Below are positions 12,901-23,512 of a stretch of 64,000 nucleotides of DNA, one piece after another (within the stretch, counting starts at the first letter, position 1; each line of letters opens with the position of its first letter). Under the pieces are notes generated by a model, which was not told the DNA's origin, ran no database searches, and saw only the letters and a program-made list of their open reading frames with translations. The stretch covers positions 61,153,848 through 61,217,847 of the forward strand of contig OV277871.1 of assembly GCA_922989275.2 (NCBI GenBank), read 5' to 3'. The stretch comes from Gari tellinella (Eukaryota > Mollusca > Bivalvia > Cardiida > Psammobiidae). The position numbers were made by a program, and so were the translations under genes.

Positions 12901-14460
12901 TACTTTCTTTGCCTTGTAGTCCCTAATACTAAAATGATCACGCGTTTGACCTTCCTCCTCAGAGCTTGGGTGCTGGAAAAGCGAAATGCTTGTGCCATGA
13001 AAGGATGATGCAGATGTTGTGGATGTTGGATTGTGGTCAATGTTGTCCATTGCAGCCGTGGTAAATAGGCTTTTTCTAAGGACAGATGGACAAACAACAC
13101 CTTCGTCAATGAACCTTCCGACGGCTGCATCTCCTAATTGGGCAGAAACTTCGAGAACTCGTTTGTACGGTATGCAAAGTCCATGTTCATTCAGCAGCTC
13201 AACAAGAACTTTCTTGCGGGTTTTTGCATACACGGACATGCCCATGAAAATAGGAAAGGGGGGCTCTCGCTCTTTGTTGTGTCTATGTACAACCGAACCG
13301 TCTTTGCTTTTTGAAAAACAGTTATATTGTAGAAGTTGGGCCATTGTTGAATCTGTCTTTGATGCACCAAACTGTAGTTGCGATTTTATATCTACCCCAT
13401 GCTCAATCATACAGACAAACTGCAACAGAGCGGGTGGGACTGACCGGTCAACACAACCCTTTTGAAATCTACCATCAAATGTAGTTTCATGGTCAAGCAT
13501 CAGCCGGCGCAAAATACTTGCTGCTTTGCTCAACACAATTGCGTCAGAAAACTTGGAAGCTTTTGATAACGCTGGACCAATATCTTTTTTGAATGCGAGT
13601 AGAATATCTCTTCCGCTTTCATGAGCTTCAATCTCTGGAATTTCGTTCAGCAGTCTATCCTTGAGCCTTGTTGAATGGACAGTTGACTTTAATGGACTTA
13701 TTCCAAACTGCTCTAGTCGTTGTTTGAACATTTTAACGAGATCTGCAAGACAGAATACTTTAGGTCCTTCAGCATTTATTGATTTTGATTCCACAATAAA
13801 TGTAACCAGTTCTGAAAATACAAGCGGGTATATTTCATTTTCAAGTGACTCAACGTTCTCCTGATCGTCAAGTCTTGACAGATGAGCACTCTCTCTGTAG
13901 TACAGGGAGGACAAGCAATTCTTGTGGTACTTGAGTTCTTGTGCTACCGCATCTCCAGCACTAAGTGTTGCGAGAAGCTTCCCATCATTAAGAGTCTGGG
14001 CACATTCGTTTAGTCTTCTATTAATGTTCATAGTCATTGCTTGCCGAAGGTCTGATTTGGGCGTTGCGCTATCACATAGGATACACTTCTCTATTTCTAA
14101 GCTAGATCTTCTAGATTTCGAGGGCACTTCCTCTGAAGTCCGGGGTGCTGCAGAAGATCTCTTTCTAGCTCTATCAAGTTTTGTGTTGTTAAACATCAAA
14201 CGGCAGCTCTGGTGATACTGTGCCTGCCTTTTGCGCAGTGTTGTTTCAATTCCACCTCCTTCATCTAATCTGCAAGGATCTAAGACCAGTGGAAGCTGAT
14301 TCATTGAATGGAATTGCGGGACATTTGTCGCTATATTGGTATAACCATCTTTCCCTTTGCTGTCGGATGGAGGCGATTTCAAATCTTCATCTTTCTTTTC
14401 AGTCTGACAGAGACAGCATTTGTCCCAATCTGTTTTGTGCTTTGCAATGAACAAACTCAT
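9982..14460 (-). CDS. Academ-like transposase with FEN1/XPG-like nuclease and CXC tail, 1492 aa
   Basis: Intact gene, the only long one in the window. The N-terminus has two Cys/His pairs (C15/C18 with H83/C86; C126/C129 with H179/C182), probably zinc-binding. A middle region could hold a transposase D-D-E core: MDNIDHN (D472), TADQPLY (D642) with GGLHIEMA just after, and AHEQAN (E863). Residues ~1090-1330 follow the FEN1/XPG motif order: IIIDGSAM (D1097), DIVFDVYKPDSLKAEARLKR (D1140), HEEADTR (E1229, D1231), KASDTNVLV (D1255) and TGCDTVSAFRGKGKK (D1316). N1257 stands where FEN1 has a second Asp. C1463-C1490 make a CXC-type cluster (C-x-C-x3-C-x3-C-x-C-x6-C-x3-C-x-C-x-C). The first ATG of the frame at 14460 was taken; it sits just after the tandem array. 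The likely role is cutting and joining of the element ends in the nucleus. The D-D-E assignment is tentative; the nuclease and CXC are clearer. A domesticated host gene is less likely, given the surrounding TIRs. Confidence 0.85.
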   Translation of the reverse strand: MSLFIAKHKTDWDKCCLCQTEKKDEDLKSPPSDSKGKDGYTNIATNVPQFHSMNQLPLVLDPCRLDEGGGIETTLRKRQAQYHQSCRLMFNNTKLDRARKRSSAAPRTSEEVPSKSRRSSLEIEKCILCDSATPKSDLRQAMTMNINRRLNECAQTLNDGKLLATLSAGDAVAQELKYHKNCLSSLYYRESAHLSRLDDQENVESLENEIYPLVFSELVTFIVESKSINAEGPKVFCLADLVKMFKQRLEQFGISPLKSTVHSTRLKDRLLNEIPEIEAHESGRDILLAFKKDIGPALSKASKFSDAIVLSKAASILRRLMLDHETTFDGRFQKGCVDRSVPPALLQFVCMIEHGVDIKSQLQFGASKTDSTMAQLLQYNCFSKSKDGSVVHRHNKEREPPFPIFMGMSVYAKTRKKVLVELLNEHGLCIPYKRVLEVSAQLGDAAVGRFIDEGVVCPSVLRKSLFTTAAMDNIDHNPTSTTSASSFHGTSISLFQHPSSEEEGQTRDHFSIRDYKAKKVPELPDSFTNVAPAVLVGKISPPKSENRFNQTIQNSKLELHCEFEWLEEVFLAETLDEPANITWSAHHASKERGLAFEITIASLLPLLRESAQSVATIRHVMDKVKDTIAYLNPDQVVVLTADQPLYALAKQIQWRWPEKYGEDKIVMMFGGLHIEMAALKSIGTFLKGSGWTDALTEADIASSGTAESFLSVSSVTKTRKAHQVTACALYKLLKYAYNMYCTETDDESENLSLEQWCDKRVQESPQFNYWHVVLTMELTILSFIRSLRETNFHLYTQALSALIPYFFANNNTNYARWLPIHLRDMLRLDVQHPELSREFHAGKFVVFRSKRPFTAMAIDQAHEQANAVIKGDGGAVGVTEDPSALRRWMVAGPEVSRLASEYDALFDDKDIKESVRHKEQTTKTQITFIEQVGNMYNAVKEMGNPFQEESKDLLSLDTKVIASACAIEMLSKHVQNGMERFTKFMNELETDDTSSFYAPIKKSKLNFFEQKALPASREVKQRVLKDDCRLFSKLFISCQSRECDLLDFFKHENQSFPAALSDNGSLYGCQKSTLTTLLEANAINSETSPNATAIIIDGSAMVNALLPRLSKTFEDYAVLEVIPKVQRYASHYNRTDIVFDVYKPDSLKAEARLKRGQGNRRRVTQKGKLPQNWRSFLRDNDNKTDLFKFLADKITESCLQNVVIVSKEDSAVCNQDSLPEGLVPCNHEEADTRMFVHVRHAVNQGHKNIILKASDTNVLVIAVSTYSALSDLGLENLWIEYGQGASVRWIPIQGIANSIGNKTNGIAFFHAFTGCDTVSAFRGKGKKAAWQTWNVLTEIGDVFSKLSEYPLVITPGDSEALERFVIAMYDRSSSAVDIHVARLDMFARKQRQYDAIPPTREALCQHIKRAAYQAGCIWGQSLECIMAMADPAEWGWRKENNLWQVFWTKLDPIAESCKELTKCGCKTDCSGRCKCYRFGLACTDLCSCMCDN

Positions 14461-14469
14461 GTCTGCATA

Positions 14470-15305
14470 TTAATTTATTTGTGGCTAATGACCGAGGGGC
14501 TATCCTTTTACCACCATAAACCACTAAAACTAATATTAACCCGTAAAACTGAATAACAACTAGCGCCAACGAATTATGAGGCTGATGAGCTGAAATGATT
14601 ATGATTTCAGAAAGATGATTTCGGCTAATCCAATATTAGTTTATTTATTGATAATGAACGAGGGACTACACTTTTACCACCATAAGTCACTGAAACTAAT
14701 ATTGACATTAAAAACTGAATAACAACTAGCGCCAACAAATTATGAGGCTGGTGAGATGAGATAATTATGATTTCAGAGAGATGATTTTGGCTAATCCTAT
14801 ATTAGTTTATTTGTGACTTATGACCGAGGTGCTACCCTTTTTATCACCAAAAGTCACTGAAACTTAATATTGACATGTAAAACTGAATAACAACAAGCGC
14901 CAACAAATTATGAGGCTGGTGAGATGAGATAATTATGATTTCAGAAAGATGATTTTGGCTAATCCTATATTAGTTTATTTGTGACTAATGACCGAGGTGC
15001 TACCCTTTTTATCACCAAAAGTCACTGAAACTTAATATTGACATGTAAAACTGAATAACAACTAGCGCCAACGAATTATGAGGCTTATGAGATGAAATGA
15101 TTATGATTTCAGGAAGATGATTTCGGCTAATCCTTTATTAGTTTATTTGTGACTAATGACCGAGGGGCTACCCTTTTACCACCATAAGTCACTGAAACCA
15201 ATATTGACCCGAAAAAATGATTAACAACTAGGGCTGACAAATAGATGGGGAAAGATGAGATGAGATAATTATGATTTCAGGAAGATGACTTTGGCTAATC
15301 CAAAT
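14470..15305 (-). repeat. Five ~167-bp tandem repeats upstream of the transposase
   Basis: Copies are marked by TAGCGCCAAC at 14561, 14727, 14895 and 15063, and a diverged copy at about 15227, giving spacings of 164-168 bp. Each also contains TTAGTTTATTTGTGA, TGACCGAGG, and ATTATGATTTCAG with AAGATGATTT. The array starts within about 10 bp of the transposase start codon, so the gene's promoter and 5' leader must lie in or beyond it. Confidence 0.88.
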
Positions 15306-15985
15306 TGTTGGGCGAGTAGTGCATGATTTCAAAACCACAGGCCTGACTTCCTTTTAGGGGATAATTTCGGTCCAATTAATGAACACAACACTTCCCTATA
15401 CCAATTTATCCCAACAACCAAGGCAAGGTAAGAACAATAGATCTATGACTTCAATAAACTATCAAAGGCTTTTTTTTTGCTGCATAGCTATTACTGAACA
15501 ATAGACTGATATTGACATATGAAACAGCATAAAATGTCGGTGTAGTACTTAGAAAGAGATTCAAAAATACCGCCCTATTGAAGAGTTCACATTACAATGT
15601 ATGACGCGCCTACTTCCTGCCTATTACCAATACGTCCATAATAACCCCATCCAACCCCCTGCGCGAAATAGCTTTTCTTTTAATACGATGCAGATGTTAC
15701 TTATTCAACATAAATCAGGTTGTTTATTACGAAGGTGTCCTTTTGCGACATGTACATGTGAGGTTGACTCTCTTTATTAAGTAAAGCAGAAGTAAAAATT
15801 GCCACTAGTTTAATACATATGTGCAATATTTCACTCAAAATATAAAAAAAGTACAAATTTTATCTTTTAAACATTCAAAACAACCAAACCAACTAGAATA
15901 ATGTTTGCTTTAAATTGAATTCGAGTGCAGATAGGTTGATTTGTACCAAAATGTATATTTAGAGTGATGTACGGCGGCCATTTTG
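15306..15985. other. Transposon interior without recognisable gene
   Basis: Between the tandem array and the right TIR. AT-rich, with short poly-T/poly-A runs and no credible reading frame. It may hold part of the transposase promoter or 5' leader; nothing specific is visible. Confidence 0.4.
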
Positions 15986-16130
15986 AAAAAATGGCCGCCA
16001 TTTTGATTTTTTTAAGTGGCTAACGGGTTTTTCTGAAAGAACACATGTCAATGCATATCCATGCAAAGTTTGATGCTTGCTTACAAATTTGCAAGATTTT
16101 GATGATAAATTGATTTAATTCCCCTAGCTA
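15986..16130 (-). repeat. Right TIR region of the Academ-like element
   Basis: Inverse of the left end, including ATGGCCGCC motifs, AGTGGCTAACGGGTTTTTC, CTTGCTTACAAATTTGCAAG and the terminal TAATTCCCCTAGCTA. It is followed by AAC and satellite. Confidence 0.85.
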
Positions 16131-18778
16131 AACATCCTCGATGTGTTCACAAGGGTTTCGGAACCTTCCGAATGTGTTCTTTCTGGTTCCAGAACGTTCC
16201 CGTCCAAGATCCAAGATCCAAGATTCCATTCCAAGATGTGTTCTCAATTGTTCCGGAGCAACCCGTATGTATTTACAAGTGTGTCGGCACCTCTCTAATG
16301 TTTTCTCAATTGTTCCGGAACATTCGGATTGTTAAAAGGATTTCGGGACATTCCAATTGTGTTCCCAATTGTTCCGGAACATTCCCGAAGGATTATCAAG
16401 GGTTACGGGATCTTCCGAATGTGTTCTCAATGGTTCCGGAGCATTCCCAATGTGTTCACAAGGGTATCGGGACCTTTCAAATGTGTTCTCAGTGGTTCCG
16501 GATCATTCCCGATTCGTTAGAAAGTTTCGGGACAAGCCAAATGTGTTCTCAAATGTTCCGGAACATTCCCAATATGTATCACGGGTTTCGAAACCTTGAA
16601 ATGTGTTTTCAATTGTTATGAAACATTCCCGATGTGTTTTCACAAGTTTCGGTGCATTCAAAATGAACATTCTCGATGTGTATCAAAGGTGTCATGACCT
16701 TCCAAACGTGTTCTCAATGGTGCTGGTACAACCACGATGTGTTCACATTTGTTACGAAACATTCCCGAGGTATTACAAGGGATTCGGGACCTTACAAATG
16801 TGTTCTCAATGGTTCAGAAACATTCCCGATGTGTAACAAGGGTTTCGGGACCTTCAAAATGTGTTCTCAATAGTAATGAAACATATCCGATATGTTAATA
16901 AGGATTTCGGAACATTCCAGATGTGTTACACTGGTTTCTCGACCTTCCAAATGTGTTCTCAATGGTTTCGGAATATTTGCAATGTGTAACAAATGTTGCG
17001 GTACCTTTCAAATGTGTTCTCAAGGGTTCCGGAACATTTCTGATGTGTTAACAAGGGTTAAAGGACCATCCAAATGTGTTCTCAAAGGTTCCGGATCATT
17101 CCCGATGTGTTCACAAGGGTATCGGGACTTTCCAAATATGTTCTCAATGGAAACGGAACATTCCCGGTGTGTTTCAAGTGTTTCGGGACCTTCCAAATGT
17201 GTTCTCAAAGGTTCCGGAACATTCCCGATGTGTATCACGGGTTTTGAAACCTTTCAAGATGTGTTCTCAATGGTTATGAAACATTCCCGATGTGTTTTCA
17301 AAGGTTTCGGTCCCTTCCAAATGTTTTCTGAATGGTTCCGGAACATTCTCGATGTGTATCATGACCTTCCAAATGTGTTTTTAATGGTGCCGGTACATTT
17401 GTGATGTGTTAGAAGGTTTCGGGAGCTTCCAAAAGTGTTCTCATTGGTTCCAATACAACCGCTATGTGTTCACAATTGTTCCGGAACATTCACGAGGTAT
17501 AATAAGGGTTTCGGGACCTACCCAATGTGTTTTGAATGGTTCCGGAACATTACCGATGGTTCTACGAGGGATTCAGGACCTTTAAAATGTGACTCATTGG
17601 TTATGAAACATTTCCGATGTGTAACAAGGCTTTCTAGACATTCCGAATGTGTTATCAATGTTTCCAGAACATTCCCGTGTTCTTTACAAGGGTTTCGGGA
17701 TCTTCCAAATGTGTTCACAATGGTTCCGGAACATTTCCGATGTGTTTACAAGGGTGGGACCATCCCGATGTGTTCTCATAAATAAGTTATCAATGGAAAC
17801 AGAACATTCCTGTTGTGTTATAAGTGTTTCTGGACCTTAGAAATGTGTTCTCAATGGAATTGGAACACTCTCGATGTGTTACAGGGTTTCAGGACCTTTC
17901 AAATGTGTTCTAAAAACCGTAGTTACAAGGATTCCGGAATATTCCCGATGTGTTACAATGGTTTTTCGACCTTCCAAATGTGTTCTCAATGGTTATGAAA
18001 CATATCCGATATGTTTACAAGGATTCCGGAACATTCCCCATGTGTTACAATGGTATATCGACCTTCTAAATGTGTTATCAATGGTTCCGGAACATTCCCG
18101 ATGTATAACAAATGGTGCGCGACCTTTAAAATATGTTCTCAAAGGTTCCGGAACATTTCTAGTGTGTGTTTATAAGGGCTGAGGGACCTTCCAAATGTGT
18201 TTTCAATTGTTCCGGAACATTCTCGATGTTGTTACTATTATTATTTCGGGACATTCTAAATGTTTCTCAGTGGTCCTGTAACATTTCCGATTTGTTACAA
18301 AGGTTTCGTGACCTTCCAAATGTGATCTAAATGGTACCGGAACATTCCGGATGTGTTTTCAAGGGTCCCTGAACATTCCCGATGTGTTGGCAAGAGTTTC
18401 AGGACCATACAAATATGTTCTCAATTGAAGCGGAACATTCCCGATCTGTAACAAGGGTTTCGCGACACTCCAAATGTGTTCTCAATGTTTTCGGACTTTT
18501 CCGATGTGTTACACGTTTTTTCGAGACCTTCCAAATGTGTTCTCAATGGAATCGGAACAGTCTCGATGTGTTACAGGGTTTCGGGACCTTCTAAATGTGT
18601 TCTCAATAGTTCCGGAACATTCCCGATGTGTTAACAAGAGTACACGGGTTTCAGGACATTCAGACTGTTTTCTAATTGGTTCCGGAACATTTACGATGTG
18701 TTACAAGGGTTTCCGGACATTCCAAATGTGTTGTCAATGGTTCCATAACATTCCCAATTTATTTACAAGAGTTATTGT
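16131..18778 (+). repeat. 61-bp satellite, block B (right part)
   Basis: Continuation of the block interrupted at 9174, same orientation and same dimeric unit. It ends in ...TTTACAAGAG at about 18775, where a non-satellite insert begins. Confidence 0.95.
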
Positions 18779-19525
18779 TGTGATTTTACCAGATTAAGAT
18801 TAGTGTCCATTTATTAAAAATGTGTAGAAAACGTTTGAACAGAATCCAATATCATATGGATCATATAAATCCAGCAATGAATTACAGTACTTGAAATTTC
18901 GGAGAAAAAAGGTCTACACATAACTGCTCCGAGCTGAACATGACATGTTTATCCGTGTAGCAGCCACGTGGTGTGGACCTAGATGAGACATCTATTAACT
19001 CGGCGTATTTTATTATTCAGAAACACTTGCAAAAAATCAAAACGTGTATTCCGGTGCGTTTCCGATTCGATTGTCAAGTTGATTAATTTTCGTACTGTAC
19101 CATTCACAAACAGGTTACGTAACTTACTGTCGTCTGCTTCTTTTCGTAGGAGTGGCAAAAATATAATCTGCTGAAAATTTCCTCTACTAACAAGTATGTT
19201 AAACTTCTTCTGTTTGGCTTTATTGAGTTCAAAATGCCATAATAAGGGTTTAACGTCCATATATTTACTTTAAAATCGAGGGTAACAATATATGACTCAA
19301 GATCCAGATCGGATGCTTACCAGAGCATGTATAGTCTTTGACATTTGTCAATAGGATTCTTCAAAAAATGGATGGCTTTCATTAACATTCAGAACTGACA
19401 GCAGGTAGTAGACACATTTTTTCTCGGCAATACAATGGTTTAATTTTATGTCAGGTTAACCGGTCGGTTAACCGGTTTTTGGTTGCGGTTAACCGGTTAC
19501 AATACCCGTAACCGTTAACATACCT
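18779..19525. other. Non-satellite insert of ~0.75 kb
   Basis: The satellite stops at ACAAGAG and resumes TTTCGGGACATTCC at about 19526, so this is an insertion into the array. A 93-codon minus-strand frame (18979-19260) resembles nothing I know. The right end (19455-19515) carries repeated GGTTAACCGG palindromes. I could not define TIRs or a target duplication with confidence, so the element type is open. Confidence 0.5.
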
Positions 19526-22060
19526 AGTTTCGGGACATTCCAAATGTGTTTTCAATGGTTTCGGAACAAGTTCCCGATGCCTGCCATCGGTTTTGGGACC
19601 TATCAAATATGTTCTCAAAGTTTCCGAAATGTTCCGGGACCTTCTAAATGTGGTCTCAATGGTTACGGAACATTCCCGATTTGTTTAAAAGGGTTTCGGA
19701 ACCTCCGAATGTGTTCTCAATGGTTCTGGAACATTCCCGATGTGTTACAAATGTTTTGGGATCTTCCAAATGTGTTCTCAATGGTTCCGGGACATTCCCG
19801 ATGTGTTTCAATTGTTTCTGGACCTTCCCAATGTGTTGTCAATCGTTCCGGAAAATTACCGATGTGTTTACAAGGGTTTTGGGACCTTAAAAATGTGTTC
19901 TCAATGGAAACTGAACATTCAAGATGTGTTTCAAGCGTTTCGGGACCTTCCAAATGTGTTCTTAGTGGTTCCAGAACATTCCCGATGTATTATCAAGAGT
20001 CTGTGAACCTTTCAAATGTGTTCTCAATGGTTCTACAACATTCTGGATGTTTTAACAAGGGTCTCGGGACCTTCCGAATATGTTCTCAATTATTCCGGAT
20101 CATTCCCGATGTGTCAATAAGGGTTTCTGGACAATCCAAATATGTTCTCCATGAACCAGAACATTCCTGATGTGCTTATAATGGGTTTCGGGACATTCCA
20201 AATGTGTTCTAAATGGTTCCGGAACATTTACGATGTGTTACCATGGTTTCCGGACCTTCCAAATGTGTTGTCAATGGTTGCGGAACAAACCCGATTTATT
20301 TACAAAATTTTCGGGACATTCCAAATTTGTTTTCAATGGTTCCGGAACATTACCAATGTGTTAACAACGGTTTCTGGACCATCTAAATGTGTTTTTAATG
20401 GTTCTGTAACATTCCCTATGTGTTTTTAATGTGTTCGGAACCTTCCAAATGTGTTTCAGCAGTTTCAGAAATTCCGGATGTCTTACATCGGTTTTAGGAC
20501 GTTCCAAATGTTTTCTCAATGGTTCCGGGACCTTTTAAATGTGGTCTCAATTGTTCCGGAACATTACCAATGTGTTTACAACGGTTTCTCGACCATCTAA
20601 ATGTGTTTTTAACGATTCTGTAACATTCCCTATGTGTTTTTAATGTGTTCGAAACCTTCCAAATGTGTTCTCAATGGTTCCGTAAAATCATTGATGTGTT
20701 CACAAGGGTTTCGTGACCTTTTAAATGTGTTTCAGTTGTTCTGGAGCCTTCCAGATGTGTCTACAAGGGTTTTAGTACCTTCCAAATGCGTTCTCGGTGG
20801 TTCTAGAACATTCCTGATGTTTTTAAAAGGATTCCGTAACATTCAAGATGTGGTTACAAGGGTTTGGGGGACCTTCCAAATGTGTTCTCAATGGTTCCGA
20901 AACATTCTTGTTATCTTACAAGATTTTCGGGACCTTACATGCCGTATGTGTTCTCAACTGCTCTGAAACATTCCTGTTTACTATGAATTCAGTACCTTTT
21001 AAATATTTTTTCAATGGTTATGAAACATTCCCGATGTGAAACAAGGGTTTCGGGGCCTACCAATTTTCTAATGTGTTAGAAAGGTTTCCCCGACCTTCCA
21101 AATGTGTTCTAAATGGAAACGAAACATTCCCGATGTGCGTTTCCGGGTTTCGGGACCTTCCAAATGTGTTCTCAATCGTTATGAAACATTTTCGATGTGT
21201 TTATCGATCAGGACTCCGGAACATTGTCGAAGTGTTTACAAAGGTTTCGGTGCCTTCCAAATGTGTTCTAAATTGTTCCGGAACATTCCTGATGTGTAAA
21301 AAGGTTTTGTGACCTTTCAAATGTGATCTCAAGGGTTCTGGAACATTTCCGATGTGTAAGACGGGTTTCGGGACCTTCCAAATGTGTTCTCAAAGGTTCC
21401 GCAACAACCCCGATGTGTTCTCAATTGTTCTGGAACATTCCCAATATTTTACTAGGGTTTCAGTACCTTCGGAATGTTCCCTATAAATTACAAGGGTTTC
21501 GGGTTTCTCAACGGTTATGAAACATTCCCGACAAGAGTTTGGCAACCTTCCAAATGTGGTCTCAATGGTTGCAGAATATTCCCGATGTATTAACAAGGGT
21601 TTCGGGACATTCCAAATGTGTACTCAATGGTTCTAGAATTTTTCCAATGTTTTACAATGTTCTCTGGACCTTCCGAATGTGTTCACAATGGTTCCGGAAC
21701 ATTATGATGTGTTTACAATTGGTTCGAGACCTTCCAAAGGTGTTATCAATGGTTCTATAACATTATAATTGTGTTTACATGGGTTTCTGGACATTCCGAA
21801 TGTGTTCTCAATATATCCGGTACATTCCCGAGTTGTTTACAAGGGTTTCGGGACCTTCCAAATTTGTTAACAATGGTTCCGGAACATTCCCGATGTGTTA
21901 ACAAAGGTTTCGGGACCATCCCGATGTGTGTTATAAGGGTTTCCGGACCTTCCAAAATGTGTTGCCAATGGTTGCGGAACATTCCCGATTTATTTACAAA
22001 ATTTTCGGGACATTCCAAATTTGTTTTCCGGAACAAGTTGCGGAAATTCCCGATGTCATG
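19526..22060 (+). repeat. 61-bp satellite, block C (plus orientation)
   Basis: Same satellite, plus orientation, ending near AAATTCCCGATGTCATGTG at about 22060. There the sequence switches directly to the reverse complement of the same unit. Confidence 0.95.
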
Positions 22061-22856
22061 TGAAAGGTCACGAAACGTATGTAACACCATCGAAAACACA
22101 TTTGGAAGGTGTCGAAACCCTTGTAAACAATTAAGAAATGTTCCGGAACCTTAGAATATAATTAGGAAGGCCCCGTTTTCCTTGTAAACACATTGGGAAT
22201 GTTCTGGAACCACCGAGAACACATTTGGAAGGTCCAGAAACCCTTGTTATTCATAGGCAATGTCAGAGAGCCCTTGAGAACACATTTGAAAGGTTCTGAA
22301 CCCCTTGTAAAACATCGGGGTTATTCCGGCGACATTAAGGACACATTTGGAAGGTCCCGAAACCCTTGTAGCACATAAGGAATATTTCGGAACCATTGAG
22401 AACGAATTTGGAAGGTCCCGAAACCCTTGTTAACACATCGAGAATCACTGAGAACTCATTTACAAGACTCCGAATCCCTTGTAACACATCGGGAATGTTC
22501 CGGAACCATTGAGAACACATTTGGAAGGCCCTGAAACTCTTGTTAAGACATCAGGTATGTTCAGGAACGATTGAAAACACATTTGGATGGTCCTAAAACC
22601 CTTGTAACCACATCGAGCATGTTCCGGAATCCTTGTAAAAACACCGGGATTGCTTCTTAAAAATTAAGAAGACATTTGGAAGGTCCCGAAACCGTTGTTA
22701 CCACATCGGGAATGTTTCATAACCATTGAGAACACATTTTGAAGATCTCTAAACATTTGTAACATCGGTAATGTTCCGGAACCTTTGTAAACACATCGGG
22801 GTTGTTCCGGGGCCATTAAGAATACATTTGGAAGGTCCCGAAACCCTTGTAATGGA
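22061..22856 (-). repeat. 61-bp satellite, inverted block
   Basis: Reverse-complement satellite (units read CCATTGAGAACACATTTGG and CCCGAAACCCTTGTAACACA) for about 0.8 kb. It is head-to-head with the preceding block and ends at about 22856 against the R-segment. Confidence 0.93.
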
Positions 22857-23512
22857 ACCAGGTTTACTTTTGGTACATTTCGGTATTTATTTTACGTTCT
22901 TGGTATTTGTTGAGTTACCTTCCTTGGTTAATTCTCGTGATTCGTGTCACATGACTTCTCGCGGCAAATCTAACTAATATTCTGAGTAAAGTCACTTTTT
23001 AGTTATTCGCCAGGGTGTACCCTGTATTCTGTCGTACCCTAAACCTTCCCATGTCTTACAGTTACTCGTGACTACAGACTATTCGCTTGAGTACACTTTG
23101 ACCGTTGCCATAGTGGGTTATTTTTAACACGGGCTTGAATGTTTAATTCTTTCCCGTGTTACTAATAATCCTGTCAGAGAATTTTGTTAGATGTTTTACA
23201 TGTATTTACTTACTGTGCTGGCGGTCTTTTTGATTGTAAGGTTGTGGAACAGGGTTTATATTTTATGTACACTGTTCGTCTTTATACCAAGGCGGGCTCC
23301 TATGTTCACTTAGCTTTATGTTTGTCTTGCGTGTTGTTTTCTATTTGGTGTGTAGATGAAGGAATGGTAGTGCGTGTGTGTGTGTGTGTGTGTGTGTGGT
23401 TGTGTGTGTGTGTGTGTTTGTTATGGTATGGCTGTGTGTGTGTTCTGCTTTAGAGATGGGTGTATTGTTTGTGTTGGGTTTCCTGCTTGAGTCTTCTTTC
23501 GTATTTATTTGT
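22857..23512 (+). repeat. R-segment, longest uninterrupted copy
   Basis: Single-copy-looking sequence that recurs in the second copy at 25806-34792. Shared blocks are CTGTCGTACC...CGCTTGAGT (23027-23090), CCGTTGCCATAGTGGG onward, TTGTAAGGTTGTGGAACAGG, a (GT)n tract at 23378-23420, and the end TTTCGTATTTATTTG at about 23512. Fragments occur next to satellite at 582 and 5466. No coding capacity is evident. It could be the 3' part of an unidentified mobile element. Confidence 0.65.

Larger units (their letters stand above)
9174..16130 (-). mobile_element. Complete Academ-like DNA transposon, 6,957 bp
   Basis: The left end begins TAGCTAAGGGAATTA and the right end is its imperfect inverse, TAATTCCCCTAGCTA. 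Similarity of the inverted ends extends about 120 bp inward with indels, including CTTGCAAATTTGTAAGCAAG and AACCCGTTAGCCACT. A 3-bp AAC is present on both sides (9171-9173 and 16131-16133). Removing the element plus one AAC leaves a standard satellite unit, so the boundaries are well supported. Inside is one long intact minus-strand gene (9982-14460), with tandem subterminal repeats at both sides. A 3-4 bp target duplication together with an XPG-like nuclease in the transposase is the known profile of the Academ superfamily. The superfamily name is an inference from that profile, not from a database match. Confidence 0.8.

Noticed and set aside
10948..14556. Open frames of up to 173 codons overlapping the transposase (for example 13019-13465 plus, 12609-13130 minus)
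   Set aside because: They are shadows of the 1492-codon gene in other frames, and none shows a recognisable domain.
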